Positions 36,033-45,008 are shown, counted from the stretch's first letter. The stretch: 64,000 nucleotides of DNA from an uncultured Methylopila sp. (GCA_902168115.1 CABHPB010000030.1:20414-84413); one strand, 5' to 3'. The notes: a model not told the origin generated them from the sequence alone. Translations and numbers: made by a program.

Positions 36033-36785
36033 ATGACGGGACGGACGGGCGGCGGGGCCGCAAGCCTCGACGCCGAGGAAATCAGGCGCTTCGACGCGCT
36101 GGCCGCGCGCTGGTGGGATCTCGACGGCCCGATGCGGCCGCTCCACCGCTTCAATCCGGCGCGCGTCACGATTTTCCGCGACGCCGCCTGCGCCCGGTTT
36201 TCGCGCGATGCGCAGGGCATGCGGCCGCTGTCCGGCCTGACGCTGCTCGACGTCGGATGCGGCGCAGGCGTGCTCGCCGAGTCGCTCGCGCGGCTCGGCG
36301 CCGAGGTGACAGGCGTCGACCCGGCGTCCGACCTGATCGAGGTCGCAAAGCGCCATGCCGAGGAGAGCGGGGTGGAGATCGACTATCGCGCCGGCGCGGC
36401 GGAGGACCTCGTCGCCGAGGGCGCGTCGTTCGACATCGTCGCCGCCTCCGAGGTCGTCGAGCATGTCGCGGACGTCGACGGTTTCGTGACGACGATCGGC
36501 AGGCTGGTGAAGCCCGGCGGGCTCGCGCTGTTCTCGACGATCAACCGGACGCTGATGGCGCATGCGCTGGTGATCGTCGGCGCCGAATACATGCTGCGCT
36601 GGCTGCCGGTCGGCACCCATTCCTACGAGAAGTTCGTGACCCCGGCCGAACTGAGGCTCGCCGCCCGCGCGGCAGGGCTCGAGGTCGCCGACCAGCGCGG
36701 CATCCGCTTCGAGCCGCTGAAGAACGCCTGGGCGCCCTGCGAGGACATGTCGGTCAACTACGCCATGGCGGCCGCCAAGGGCTGA
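36033..36785 (+). CDS. ubiG: Ubiquinone biosynthesis O-methyltransferase
   Basis: A 250-residue SAM methyltransferase that performs both O-methylations of the ubiquinone ring. Motifs: ARWWDLDGPMRPLHRFNPAR near residue 25, a UbiG hallmark; SAM loop LTLLDVGCGAGVLAESLA at about 69-85; ASEVVEHVADV near 147; and KPGGLALFSTINRT near 167. AGGAGG precedes the ATG at 36033. The unrelated DUF gene follows after 28 bases, so the two are probably cotranscribed. Confidence 0.95.
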   Translation: MTGRTGGGAASLDAEEIRRFDALAARWWDLDGPMRPLHRFNPARVTIFRDAACARFSRDAQGMRPLSGLTLLDVGCGAGVLAESLARLGAEVTGVDPASDLIEVAKRHAEESGVEIDYRAGAAEDLVAEGASFDIVAASEVVEHVADVDGFVTTIGRLVKPGGLALFSTINRTLMAHALVIVGAEYMLRWLPVGTHSYEKFVTPAELRLAARAAGLEVADQRGIRFEPLKNAWAPCEDMSVNYAMAAAKG

Positions 36786-36813
36786 GCCGGCGCGACGCGC
36801 GGAGATCCGGGAC

Positions 36814-37740
36814 ATGGCGTCTTTCCTGAAGGGACTGTTCGGCGGGGGAGATCGCCGGGCGGCCGCGGCGGACCATGCGGCCGTGCTGGCGCGCGCCCGC
36901 AGTGAGCTCGAACTGAAGACGGGCTTTGCGGACCGGATGTGGAAGATCGGTTCGGCCGCCTGGTCGGTCGACCTTGACGCAGGGACCATCGCCTTCGACG
37001 CGCCTGACGGCGTGCGAGGCTCCGCCCCCGTCCAGGTCGTCGGAACGCTCGACACGAGCGCCGGAACCTGGATGTGGGGCTGGGACCATCCGTCCGTGCC
37101 CGACGGCTCCGCGCGCGACGCGGCTATGGTGCGGGACTACGGCGCGGCGCGCGGGCTTACCGAGATGACGACCCGCGTCATCCGCTGCGACGAGGCCAAG
37201 GCCTGGGAGTTCACGGCGCTTGCGACCCATCTGTCGAACGCGCAGGGCGCCTATCGCGGGCCGACGGGGGCGACCCTTGTCTTCATGACCTTCGGAACGG
37301 TGACGCTGTCGAAGCCCGCCGCCCAGGCGGCGCCGGCCCGCGCGGAGAAGGATTTCGGCGTGGGGCTCGAGCCGGTCGACTCGCCCGACGTGCTCGCCCA
37401 TGCGCAAGGCTACTGCGCCGAAATCGCCGCGATCGAGCGCGCATATTGCGCCCTCCCGAAGGACGAGCAGACCCGGCGGTTCAGAGAGGCGATCGACGCC
37501 CAGCAGCCGGTCTATGAGCGCTATTGGCGCCGGGACGACGACTACTGGCGACCGAGCTCGGTCTCATGTCCGTCCGAGCACGAGCCCGACGTCAACAGCG
37601 ACTGGCGCGTCTTCTCGAACGGTCCGGAGCGCTATCGCGTGACCTACGTCCACGACGTCGCAGGGACGCTGAAGAGCCCCCGCGCCTTCGACGTCGTGCG
37701 ATTTCCCGACGGCCTCAGGATCGTCGACAGCCTGTTCTGA
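36814..37740 (+). CDS. DUF6882-like protein of unknown function
   Basis: A 308-residue soluble protein. The first half contains TGFADRMWKIGSAAWSVDLDAGTIAFD and VVGTLDTSAGTWMWGWDHPSVPDG, where the W-W-G-W pattern resembles DUF6882 members; the family name is given with caution. The second half (after about residue 185) has a helical Glu/Arg-rich part, then aromatic strands (YERYWRRDDDYWRPSS). There is no signal peptide. It follows ubiG closely in the same direction, but no role in ubiquinone synthesis is implied. Convergent with rpmF across a terminator. Confidence 0.55.
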   Translation: MASFLKGLFGGGDRRAAAADHAAVLARARSELELKTGFADRMWKIGSAAWSVDLDAGTIAFDAPDGVRGSAPVQVVGTLDTSAGTWMWGWDHPSVPDGSARDAAMVRDYGAARGLTEMTTRVIRCDEAKAWEFTALATHLSNAQGAYRGPTGATLVFMTFGTVTLSKPAAQAAPARAEKDFGVGLEPVDSPDVLAHAQGYCAEIAAIERAYCALPKDEQTRRFREAIDAQQPVYERYWRRDDDYWRPSSVSCPSEHEPDVNSDWRVFSNGPERYRVTYVHDVAGTLKSPRAFDVVRFPDGLRIVDSLF

Positions 37741-37754
37741 ACGCGCGAACGAAA

Positions 37755-37784
37755 ATGGCCGCCGGAGGTTCGTCCGGCGGCCAT
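37755..37784 (-). terminator. Intrinsic terminator of rpmF
   Basis: ATGGCCGCCGGA (37755-37766) pairs perfectly with TCCGGCGGCCAT (37773-37784). On the minus strand TTTTCGTT follows. It lies between convergent genes and may act both ways. Confidence 0.8.
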
Positions 37785-37808
37785 CATAAAACTCTCAGGC
37801 GCGAAGGA

Positions 37809-37994
37809 TCAGGCTTCGGCCTTCGGCGTCAGGATCTGACGGCCGCGATACATGCCGGTCTTCAGGTCGAGGTGATGCGGGCGGCGCAGCTCGCCGGAAT
37901 CCTTGTCCTCGACATAGGTCGGCGACTTGAGCGCGTCGGCGGAACGGCGCATGCCGCGCTTCGAGGGCGAGGTCTTTCGCTTCGGAACGGCCAT
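37809..37994 (-). CDS. rpmF: 50S ribosomal protein L32
   Basis: A 61-residue protein with the universal L32 start [22 protein letters not shown] and the alphaproteobacterial second half ([23 protein letters not shown]). The zinc-binding cysteines of some L32 forms are absent, as expected for this C-minus type. Structural component of the large ribosomal subunit near the peptidyl-transferase exit region. It lies between mtgA and the convergent DUF6882-like gene, the common rhizobial context. Confidence 0.98.
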   Translation of the reverse strand: MAVPKRKTSPSKRGMRRSADALKSPTYVEDKDSGELRRPHHLDLKTGMYRGRQILTPKAEA

Positions 37995-38174
37995 TGGAAA
38001 AGTCTCCGTCTCTTGACGTTTTGGGGCGCGAGGCGAGACGGTCGGTCAGGCGCCGGCGCGAAACATTTCGGGCGGAGCCTTTTCAGGCCCCGCCGCGTCG
38101 GCCGGGCTTATAGCCGCATCCGTCCACGAAATCCAGCGCCAAGACGCAACGCCGTCACATACGGCGCGCGCGGC

Positions 38175-38927
38175 TCACTTGAGGCAGTCGGCGAGCGATC
38201 CGACCGCGCGCGCGCGGCTCGCGACGATCGCGGCGTGGGCGCGCATCCGGGCGCTCGGTCGCCGCGGGTCGCGCAGGATCGGGTTCGGCAGCGCGGCCGC
38301 CATCAGCGCCGCCTGCTGAGCCGACAGCTTGCCCGCGCCGCGTCCGAAGGCGCGCTTGGCGCCAGCCTCCGCGCCGAAAGTCCCGTTGGGGCCCCATTCG
38401 GCGATGTTGAGATAGACCTCCATGACCCGCCGCTTCGACCAGACGAGGTCGATCCAGTGGGCGAGCGCGATCTCGAGCGGCTTGCGGACATAGGCGCCGC
38501 CCTGCCAGAGGAAGAGGTTCTTGGCGACCTGCATGGTGATGGTCGAGGCGCCGCGGCCCGGTCCCTTGTCACCGCCTTCGCGCATCACCGTACGAAGGGC
38601 TCCCCAGTCGACGCCGTGATGGCTGCAGAAGCGCGCGTCCTCGGAGGTCAGGACCGCGCGCGGCAGGGCCGGCGACATCGCGTCCAGCGAGGTCCAGGTC
38701 CTGTTCACCGGCCGCAAGGTGACGGCGCGGGCGAGCATCAGCGTCGAATCCGGCGGGACGACCGCGTAGAGCGGCGTCAGGACGATCGGCGCAAGGACCA
38801 GCGCGAGCAGGCCGAAGAGACCATATCTCAGCAGCGGGAGACGCCGGCCCAACCCGCCCCGCCCGAGCGCCGGCCGCGCCGAAGGCGATCGCCCCGAGAC
38901 GTAAGACCTGCGCACCGGAGCCGCCAT
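38175..38927 (-). CDS. mtgA: Monofunctional biosynthetic peptidoglycan transglycosylase
   Basis: A 250-residue GT51 glycosyltransferase that polymerises lipid II into glycan strands. One N-terminal membrane anchor (residues about 33-58) is followed by the catalytic domain: motif 1 TSEDARFCSHHGVDW with catalytic E96, then GASTITMQVAKNLFLW, RKPLEIALAHWIDLVWSKRRVMEVYLNIAEWG and AGKLSAQQAALMAAALPNP. Length and lack of a transpeptidase domain separate it from class A PBPs. An Arg-rich N-terminus precedes the helix. It is divergent from ispA and upstream of rpmF. Confidence 0.95.
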   Translation of the reverse strand: MAAPVRRSYVSGRSPSARPALGRGGLGRRLPLLRYGLFGLLALVLAPIVLTPLYAVVPPDSTLMLARAVTLRPVNRTWTSLDAMSPALPRAVLTSEDARFCSHHGVDWGALRTVMREGGDKGPGRGASTITMQVAKNLFLWQGGAYVRKPLEIALAHWIDLVWSKRRVMEVYLNIAEWGPNGTFGAEAGAKRAFGRGAGKLSAQQAALMAAALPNPILRDPRRPSARMRAHAAIVASRARAVGSLADCLK

Positions 38928-39073
38928 CGATCCTCGAACCGCAAGGGACCGAGGATCGGGCCCGTGAGTGACGCAACTGTCTTAGCAGAGCCTTCGCCCT
39001 GCCGGGAGCGACGCTTGACGGCGCCAGATCCATCGGGCACGGCCTCGCGGTCGACAGGGACCGAAAAACCGTC

Positions 39074-40003
39074 ATGCAGCCCGCAGCTTTCGAAGCCCAT
39101 CTCGCAAAGGTCGCGGACGCGGTCGAGGCCGCGCTCTCGGCCCTCCTCGGCGACGCGCCGGCGCCCGGCGAGACCGCGCGGCCGGACCGGCTGCTGGCCG
39201 CCATGCGGCACGCCGCGCTCGGCGGCGGCAAGCGGCTGCGGCCGGCTCTGACCCTGGCCGTCGCGGAGTTGTTCGGCGCTGACGGCGAAGGCGCGCTCCG
39301 GGCCGGTCTGGCGCTCGAATGCGTCCACGCCTACAGCCTCGTCCACGACGATCTGCCTTCGATGGACGACGACGACCTGCGGCGCGGCCGGCCGACCGTC
39401 CACCGCGCCTTCGACGACGCCACCGCGATCCTCGCCGGCGACGCGCTCCAGAGCCTCGCCTTCGACATCCTCTCCGATCCGCGCACCCACCCCGACGGCG
39501 CGGTGCGCGCCGAGCTCGTCCTGACGCTCGCACGGGCCGCCGGCCTCGGCGGGATGGTCGGCGGCCAGATGTTCGACCTCGCGGCGGAAGGGCGGTTCGC
39601 GGACGGTCGCCCGCTCGCGCTCGCCGAGACGGAGATCCTCAAGCTCCAGGCGATGAAGACCGGAGCGCTGATCGAGGCCGCCGCCACGATGGGAGCCATT
39701 CTCGGAGGCGCCGGCGCCGAGGCGCGCGCCGCAATCTCGACCTACGCCCGCGCGGTCGGCGCCGCCTTCCAGGTCGCCGACGACCTGCTCGACGCCGAGG
39801 GCGAAAGCGCCGCCGTCGGCAAGGCCACGGGCAAGGACGCCGCCGCCGGCAAGGCGACGCTGGTCGGCCTGCTCGGCGTCGCGGGGGCGCGGGCGCGGCT
39901 CGACCGGCTCACCGCGGACGCGCTTGAGGCCGTCGCTCCCTTCGGCGCCCGCGCGGACCTGCTGCGCGCCGCGGCCGGTTTCGTGGCCGTCCGCAAGAGC
40001 TGA
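39074..40003 (+). CDS. ispA: Polyprenyl synthetase, probable farnesyl/geranyl diphosphate synthase
   Basis: A 309-residue short-chain isoprenyl diphosphate synthase. The first aspartate-rich motif is ECVHAYSLVHDDLPSMDDDDLRRGRPTVH, near residue 95. MKTGALIEAA lies near 195, and the second motif is QVADDLLDAEGE near 238, all typical of IspA-type enzymes that condense IPP with DMAPP or GPP to give FPP for quinones and bactoprenol. Chain length cannot be fixed from motifs alone. The product would feed ubiquinone (ubiG nearby) and peptidoglycan carrier lipid (mtgA next door). Confidence 0.92.
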   Translation: MQPAAFEAHLAKVADAVEAALSALLGDAPAPGETARPDRLLAAMRHAALGGGKRLRPALTLAVAELFGADGEGALRAGLALECVHAYSLVHDDLPSMDDDDLRRGRPTVHRAFDDATAILAGDALQSLAFDILSDPRTHPDGAVRAELVLTLARAAGLGGMVGGQMFDLAAEGRFADGRPLALAETEILKLQAMKTGALIEAAATMGAILGGAGAEARAAISTYARAVGAAFQVADDLLDAEGESAAVGKATGKDAAAGKATLVGLLGVAGARARLDRLTADALEAVAPFGARADLLRAAAGFVAVRKS

Positions 40004-40039
40004 TTGCGAGCCGAGGGCTGACTTAGGGCGGCGAGCCGT

Positions 40040-40064
40040 CGTAAGTCTTGCCCCAAGACTTACG
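40040..40064 (+). terminator. Hairpin after ispA
   Basis: CGTAAGTCTTG (40040-40050) pairs perfectly with CAAGACTTACG (40054-40064) with a 3-base loop. There is no T-run after it. Related strings (ACTTAGGGCG, GGACTTGCGTCC) flank it. A weak terminator or processing site is possible. Confidence 0.5.
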
Positions 40065-40120
40065 TCCCCAAAGGACTTGCGTCCGATCCCCCCGCCACCC
40101 GACGACAGCCGCGAAGAGAC

Positions 40121-40702
40121 ATGGCCGCCTCGAAGATCATCGTGTTCGCCGGCTCGATCCGTTCCGGATCGGTCAACGAAAAGCTCGCCGCCGCAGCCGC
40201 GGACGCCCTGAGGCGCGCGGGCGCGCAGGTCACCCACGTCTCGCTCAGGGACTACGAGCTGCCGCTCTACAACGGCGATCTGCAGGCGCGCGAGGGCGTT
40301 CCCGCCGCCGCGCGCAGGCTCGTCGAGCTGTTCTTCGAGCACCAGGGCGTGTTCGTCGCGAGCCCGGAATACAATGCGAGCTTCGCCCCCCTGCTCAAGA
40401 ACACGTTCGACTGGATGTCGCGGATCAACGTCGAGGGGCGCCCGCCGCTGCCCGCCTTCAAGGACCGCGTCTTCGCCCTCGGGGCCGTCTCGGGCGGGGC
40501 CATGGGCGGCTATCGCGGCCTCACGCAGCTGCGCACGATGATGGAGCTCGGACTCGGCGCGCTGGTGCTGCCCGACATGGTCGCGGTCGGCGGGGCGGCG
40601 ACCGCGTTCGGCGAGGACGGCGGCCTGACCAACGAGCGGACCCGCGACTTCCTGGACGTCGTCGTCAAGAAACTGATCGACGCCGCGGAGCGCCTGTCGT
40701 GA
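40121..40702 (+). CDS. NADPH-dependent FMN reductase family protein
   Basis: A 193-residue flavodoxin-like oxidoreductase with the FMN phosphate loop [14 protein letters not shown] (residues about 10-23), the ring-binding [21 protein letters not shown] near 85 and [15 protein letters not shown] near 128. The family comprises NAD(P)H-dependent FMN, chromate, azo-dye or quinone reductases. The physiological substrate is not predictable. The stop codon overlaps the GTG start of pyrF (GTGA), indicating cotranscription. Confidence 0.9.
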   Translation: MAASKIIVFAGSIRSGSVNEKLAAAAADALRRAGAQVTHVSLRDYELPLYNGDLQAREGVPAAARRLVELFFEHQGVFVASPEYNASFAPLLKNTFDWMSRINVEGRPPLPAFKDRVFALGAVSGGAMGGYRGLTQLRTMMELGLGALVLPDMVAVGGAATAFGEDGGLTNERTRDFLDVVVKKLIDAAERLS

Positions 40703-41409
40703 GCGCGGCCATGGACCCGCGCGACCGCCTGATCGTCGGGCTCGACGTCGCCAGCCTCGACGAGGCCGAGGCGATCGTCGCGCGTCTCGGCGACAGCGTG
40801 ACCTTCTACAAGATCGGCTTCGAGCTCGCGGTCGCCGGCGGCCTCATCCTCGCCGAGCGCCTCGCGCGCTCCGGCAAGCAGGTCTTCGTCGACCTGAAGC
40901 TCCACGACATCGGCCAGACCGTCGAGAAGGCGACCCGCCAGATCGCCCGGATCGGCGCGAGCCTCATGACGGTCCACGCCTATCCGCAGACGATGCGCGC
41001 GGCCGCGGCAGGGCGCGGCGACAGCGGCCTCAAGGTGCTCGCGGTGACGGTGCTGACCTCGTGGGACGCATCGGACGTCACGGCGGCCGGCTTCACCGAC
41101 ACGCCAGAACAGCTGGTCGCGCGGCGCGTCGGGCACGCCCGGGAGGCCGGCGTCGACGGCGTGATCTGCGCGCCGACCGATCTGCCCGCGGTCCGTCGTC
41201 TCGCCCCCTCGCCGTTCCTCGCCGTCACCCCGGGCGTCAGGCCCGCCGGCGCCGCCGCCGGAGACCAGAAACGCATTGCGACCCCGGGCGACGCCATCCG
41301 GGCCGGCGCCGACCGTCTGGTGGTCTCCCGGCCCGTGCTCGCGGCGCCGGATCCGAAAGCGGCCGCGGACGCGATCGTCGAGGAGATCGCCGCGGCGGCC
41401 GCGGAATGA
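40699..41409 (+). CDS. pyrF: Orotidine 5'-phosphate decarboxylase
   Basis: A 236-residue enzyme that converts OMP to UMP. The catalytic segment [16 protein letters not shown] holds the Lys/Asp/His charge network, with [15 protein letters not shown] at the start and the phosphate-binding [20 protein letters not shown] and [10 protein letters not shown] near the end. The GTG at 40699 has GGAG eight bases upstream and overlaps the previous stop; an ATG at 40711 is the alternative. Typical length and no anomalies. Confidence 0.95.
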   Translation: MSAAMDPRDRLIVGLDVASLDEAEAIVARLGDSVTFYKIGFELAVAGGLILAERLARSGKQVFVDLKLHDIGQTVEKATRQIARIGASLMTVHAYPQTMRAAAAGRGDSGLKVLAVTVLTSWDASDVTAAGFTDTPEQLVARRVGHAREAGVDGVICAPTDLPAVRRLAPSPFLAVTPGVRPAGAAAGDQKRIATPGDAIRAGADRLVVSRPVLAAPDPKAAADAIVEEIAAAAAE

Positions 41410-41566
41410 AGATCACGTAAGTTATTCCAAGAACGGGTTTTTCCGCTGCGGGCTGAGGAGCGGAGGCAACACGCTCTCGCCAATTGGTATGATTCTGGCT
41501 GCAAACCATAGGATGTGTTGAGAAGCCGCTTGCGCGGCGTCGCCGCTTCGCGCACTACAATGTTGC

Positions 41567-41586
41567 TGTACGGGTTAACCCGTACA
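41567..41586. promoter_or_regulatory. Perfect 20-bp palindrome upstream of the FixJ-like regulator
   Basis: TGTACGGGTTAACCCGTACA is completely self-complementary. It overlaps a good -10 hexamer, TACAAT (41583-41588), about 30 bases before the start codon. Size and symmetry are those of a LuxR-type dimer site, so autoregulation by the downstream regulator is likely. Confidence 0.65.
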
Positions 41587-41616
41587 ATAGCTCCGGTACC
41601 CGCGTGGGGGCGCGAG

Positions 41617-42252
41617 ATGTCGATGGGGCATGAGCGTATCCGGGTTGTTTGCGTCGTCGACGACGATGAGGTCATTCGCGACCTGCTGACGGCTGTATTC
41701 GATTCCGACGGCTTCCTCGTCCGCGCCTTCGAGAGCGGCGACGACTTCCTCGCGCACGGCTTCGACGCCCAGCCTGTCTGTATCCTGCTGGACGTCCTGA
41801 TGCCGGGCCGTTCGGGTCTCGACGTCCTCAAGACGCTGAACGCGCGCGGCGGCACCGCTCCCGTGATCATGATCTCGGGCTCCGCGGACATCCCGATGGC
41901 GGTCGACGCCATCCGCCACGGCGCGCTCGACTTCTTCGAGAAGCCGTTCGATCCGGAGACCATCGTCGACCGCGTCAAGGCAGCCCTCGACGCGAGCGCG
42001 ACCCGCGCCAGCGCCGGCGAGCGCATCGAGGATGACGTCGACGACATTCCCGGCGCCCATTCGCTGACGCCGCGCGAGCGGGAGGTGCTCGGGCTCATCT
42101 CGGGCGGACAGTCCAACAAGGAGGCCGGCCGGCTCCTCGGGATCAGCCCGCGGACGATCGAGGTCCATCGCGCCCGCATCATGGAGAAGCTCGGCGCCAA
42201 GAACGCCGCCGACCTCGTCCGCATCGTCATGAGCGCCACCGACGGCCGCTGA
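41617..42252 (+). CDS. FixJ/NarL-type response regulator
   Basis: A 211-residue two-domain regulator. The receiver domain (about 8-125) has the acidic pocket D15-D17 (VVDDDEVIRD), phospho-acceptor D59 (CILLDVLMPGRSG) and the KPFDP lysine near 108. A short acidic linker is followed by a LuxR-type helix-turn-helix (LTPREREVLGLISGGQSNKEAGRLLGISPRTIEVHRARIMEKL). The TPREREV and PRTIEVHR features group it with FixJ. No sensor kinase is adjacent, so it is an orphan in this window. The ATG at 41617 follows a palindromic operator candidate. Confidence 0.92.
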   Translation: MSMGHERIRVVCVVDDDEVIRDLLTAVFDSDGFLVRAFESGDDFLAHGFDAQPVCILLDVLMPGRSGLDVLKTLNARGGTAPVIMISGSADIPMAVDAIRHGALDFFEKPFDPETIVDRVKAALDASATRASAGERIEDDVDDIPGAHSLTPREREVLGLISGGQSNKEAGRLLGISPRTIEVHRARIMEKLGAKNAADLVRIVMSATDGR

Positions 42253-42309
42253 TCGCCGCTTGACGCCGACGCCCGCGAGGTCGATCCCGTCGGCCGACCG
42301 GAGGGCGCC

Positions 42310-42921
42310 ATGTCGGCCATCACATCGATCGAGCAACTGGACGCGATCTACGGCGCCCCGCAGGAGGCGTCGCTCGTCAAGGTGACGGACCACGTCACAG
42401 ACGAGTACCGCGCCATCATCGAAGCCTCGCCCTTCGCGGCGCTCGCGACCGTCGGGCCGGATGGCCTCGACTGCTCGCCGCGCGGCGACGAGCCCGGCTT
42501 CGTGCGCGTGCTCGGTCCCGGCGCGCTCGCCATGCCGGACCGCCACGGCAACAACCGGATCGACTCGCTGCGCAACATCGTCAGCGACCCGCGCGTCGCG
42601 CTGCTGTTCCTTGTCCCCGGCCTCGGCATGACGCTGAGGGTCAACGGGCGTGCGACGCTCTCGATCGATCCCGACCTGCTCGCCTCTTTCGCCGTCGGGG
42701 GCAAGGCGCCGCGCAGCGTCATGATGATCGCCGTCGATGAGGTCTATTTCCAGTGCGCCCGCGCGATCATCCGTTCGCGGCTCTGGGATCCGTCGCGCCA
42801 CGTCGATCCCGCGACGCTGCCGACGCCGGGCAGGATGCTCGCCGCCATCTCGGAAGGGCGGGTCGGAGGCGAGACCTACGATCGGGAGTGGCCGAAGCGG
42901 GCGGCGCACACGCTCTGGTGA
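42310..42921 (+). CDS. Pyridoxamine 5'-phosphate oxidase-like FMN-binding protein
   Basis: A 203-residue flavin-reductase-like split beta-barrel protein. It has SPFAALATVGPDGLDCSPRGDEPGFVRVL, near residue 40, and MPDRHGNNRIDSLRNIVSDPRVALLFLVPG, typical of the MSMEG_1061-like branch, plus a C-terminal VYFQCARAIIRSRLW segment. Members bind FMN or F420-like flavins; substrate is unknown and it is not the PLP-salvage enzyme PdxH. Situated 57 bases after the response regulator in the same direction, so possibly cotranscribed. Confidence 0.85.
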   Translation: MSAITSIEQLDAIYGAPQEASLVKVTDHVTDEYRAIIEASPFAALATVGPDGLDCSPRGDEPGFVRVLGPGALAMPDRHGNNRIDSLRNIVSDPRVALLFLVPGLGMTLRVNGRATLSIDPDLLASFAVGGKAPRSVMMIAVDEVYFQCARAIIRSRLWDPSRHVDPATLPTPGRMLAAISEGRVGGETYDREWPKRAAHTLW

Positions 42922-43013
42922 TGGACGTCCCGCAGATTCGATCGGTTTTGAGGGCGGGTTCTTAACGCTGCGGCCGGTATGTGTCGGGGCGGTATCTCGC
43001 TCCAGGCCACGCC

Positions 43014-43544
43014 ATGTCGCTCGTCAAGGACTTCACCGATCTCGCCCTCGCCGACCCGGCGCCGGCCGAACCCGCGCCGAGCCATCCGGTATTCCTGACG
43101 GCGCCGCTTGCCTCGATCGTCCTCGACCCCGCCCCGATCGAACCGACCTGGGTGATCGCGGGCCAGCCGCTGGCGCGCGCAAAGCTGCATTCGACCAGCG
43201 CGGACGCCTTCTCCTCGACCACGATCTGGGACTGCACGGCCGGCGCCTTCCGCTGGCACTTCGTGTGGGACGAGACCGTCCACATCATCGAGGGCGCGGT
43301 GACGGTGACCGACGAGACCGGCAAGGTCACAAAGCTCTCGGCCGGCGACGTCGCCTATTTCGCGGCGGGCAGCTGGGCGACCTGGGAGATCTCCTCCTAC
43401 GTCAAGAAGATCGCCTTCTGCCGCCGCGCCTTCCCTGCCCCCATGGTGACGGCGCTTAGCCTCAAGGCGCGGCTGGCGAGCCTGCTGCGCGGAACGCGGC
43501 CCGCCCCGTCCGGCGCGGGCCTCGCCGCAGCCAGCAGCGCCTGA
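43014..43544 (+). CDS. Cupin domain protein
   Basis: A 176-residue protein with a single cupin barrel of the Cupin_3 (EutQ-like) type: WDCTAGAFRWHFVWDETVHIIEGAVTVTD near residue 70, then LSAGDVAYFAAGSWATWEI near 108. The first motif has the His/Glu cluster (HFVWDETVHIIEG) needed for metal or ligand binding. The Pro/Ala-rich N-terminus (residues 12-27) is probably flexible. The family is often described as a sugar- or ureidoglycolate-like enzyme, but function is not assignable. Converges on gloA with four bases between the stops. Confidence 0.8.
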   Translation: MSLVKDFTDLALADPAPAEPAPSHPVFLTAPLASIVLDPAPIEPTWVIAGQPLARAKLHSTSADAFSSTTIWDCTAGAFRWHFVWDETVHIIEGAVTVTDETGKVTKLSAGDVAYFAAGSWATWEISSYVKKIAFCRRAFPAPMVTALSLKARLASLLRGTRPAPSGAGLAAASSA

Positions 43545-43548
43545 CCTC

Positions 43549-43944
43549 TCAGACGAAGCGCCCGCCGCGCTGCAGGACCTCGATCTTGTAGCCGTCCGGA
43601 TCCGCGATGAAGAAGAAGCGCGCGAACGGCCGCCCGTCGCGCTGCATCGTCTTGACCCCGTTCGGCTTCAGCCCCGCGGCCTCCATCCGCGCATGCTCGG
43701 CGTCGAGATCGTCGACCGATAGCGCGAGATGGCCGTAGCCGTCGCCGAGCTCGTAGGGCTTGTCGCGATCGGCGTTGACGGTGAGCTCCAGCTCGAAGCC
43801 TGTCTCCTCGTTCCGGAGATAGACCAGAGTGAAGCTCTCGAACGGATAGCGGTCGGCGACCTCCAGCCCAAACGCCTCGCGATAGAAGGCGAGCGAGGCC
43901 TCCTCGTCGCGCACGCGGATCATCGAGTGGATCATCTTGGCCAT
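43549..43944 (-). CDS. gloA: Lactoylglutathione lyase (glyoxalase I, VOC family)
   Basis: A 131-residue VOC-fold protein with metal ligands in the expected places: H6 (MIHSMIRV), E53 region (GFELELTVN), H72 region (YGHLALSVDD) and the C-terminal YKIEVLQR glutamate. RDEEASLAFYREAFGL and FIADPDGYKIE are standard. It isomerises the hemithioacetal of methylglyoxal and glutathione to lactoylglutathione. Slightly shorter than some GloA but complete. Other VOC activities cannot be excluded. Confidence 0.9.
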   Translation of the reverse strand: MAKMIHSMIRVRDEEASLAFYREAFGLEVADRYPFESFTLVYLRNEETGFELELTVNADRDKPYELGDGYGHLALSVDDLDAEHARMEAAGLKPNGVKTMQRDGRPFARFFFIADPDGYKIEVLQRGGRFV

Positions 43945-44036
43945 GGGTCGTCTCTCCGTCCAGGGAGCCGCGAAGATGGCCGAAACGCGCGCGAGGGCAA
44001 GCCTGCGCGGCGCGCTCTTTCCGTGACCGCGCGCAC

Positions 44037-44066
44037 GAAAAAGGCCCCGGCGTCGCCGCCGGGGCC
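44037..44066 (-). terminator. Intrinsic terminator of the BI-1 gene
   Basis: GGCCCCGGCG (44043-44052) pairs perfectly with CGCCGGGGCC (44057-44066). On the minus strand the stem is followed by five T. Confidence 0.85.
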
Positions 44067-44095
44067 CTTCGGAAGTTCGCGTCGCGTCCTAGGTG

Positions 44096-44878
44096 TTACT
44101 CGCGGTTGCCGAACAGGGCGAGCAGCATCTGGAACATGTTGATGAAGTCCAGATAGAGCGACAGCGCGCCGATCACCGCCTTGCGGGTCATCGTGCCGTC
44201 GTCGTCGAGCTCGTAGTACATCTCCTTGATGCGCTGCGTGTCGTAGGCGGTGAGGCCCGCGAAGATCAGCACGCCGAGCACCGAGACCACGAACTGCACC
44301 ATCGACGAGCCGAGGAAGATGTTCACGAGGCTCGCGAGGATGATGCCGAACAGGCCCATCACCAGGAACGACCCCATCGCGGTGAGGTCGCGCTTCGTCG
44401 TGTAGCCGTAGAGGCTGAGCGCGCCGAAGGCGGCGGCCGTGACGAAGAACACCCGCGCGATCGAGTTGCCGGTGTAGACCAGGAAGATCACCGACAGCGA
44501 CAGGCCCATCACCGCCGCGAAGGCGTAGAAGGCGAACTGCGCGGCGGTCGCGCTCATTCGGTAGAGGCCCGCCGACAGGAAGAAGATAAAGGCGAGCGGG
44601 GCGAGCATGATCGCCCACTTCAGCGGGCTCAGATATAGAGCCTTGCCGAGGCCGGTCAGATACATGCCGTTCTTGAGCGTCGCCGCCGCCTGGGCGGGAT
44701 CCTGCGTGACTGCGAGCAGGAACATGCCGATGGCCGTCGCGCCCGTGATCGCGAGGCCGATCGCCATGAAGTTGTAGACGCTCAGCATGTAGGAGCGCAG
44801 GCCTTGATCGACGGCGGCGTTGGCCACGGTCGGCTGGCCGAGGGTCTGGCCCCAAGCGTTGCGGTTGTAGTCCGACAT
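44096..44878 (-). CDS. Bax inhibitor-1/YccA family membrane protein
   Basis: A 260-residue integral membrane protein with seven hydrophobic helices, of the BI-1/TMBIM family. The conserved end GLTAYDTQRIKEMYYELDDD ... ALSLYLDFINMFQMLLALFG carries the Asp residues linked to pH-sensitive Ca2+ leak in BsYetJ. In bacteria, related YccA modulates the FtsH protease; which role applies here is unknown. The ATG at 44878 (MSDYNRNAWG) is chosen over 44902 as it follows a GGGACG site and matches alphaproteobacterial homologs in style. Confidence 0.9.
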   Translation of the reverse strand: MSDYNRNAWGQTLGQPTVANAAVDQGLRSYMLSVYNFMAIGLAITGATAIGMFLLAVTQDPAQAAATLKNGMYLTGLGKALYLSPLKWAIMLAPLAFIFFLSAGLYRMSATAAQFAFYAFAAVMGLSLSVIFLVYTGNSIARVFFVTAAAFGALSLYGYTTKRDLTAMGSFLVMGLFGIILASLVNIFLGSSMVQFVVSVLGVLIFAGLTAYDTQRIKEMYYELDDDGTMTRKAVIGALSLYLDFINMFQMLLALFGNRE

Positions 44879-45008
44879 CTGTTTGACGTCCCTTCGGAAC
44901 ATGTCCCTTCAGGCACGCTGCTCCGCAGCGCGCCGTTGGTCGCGAAAGATATGGGATTTCAACGCGCGCGCACAAGTTCGGGAGCCCTGCGGGCCAGTGA
45001 CATCTTCG

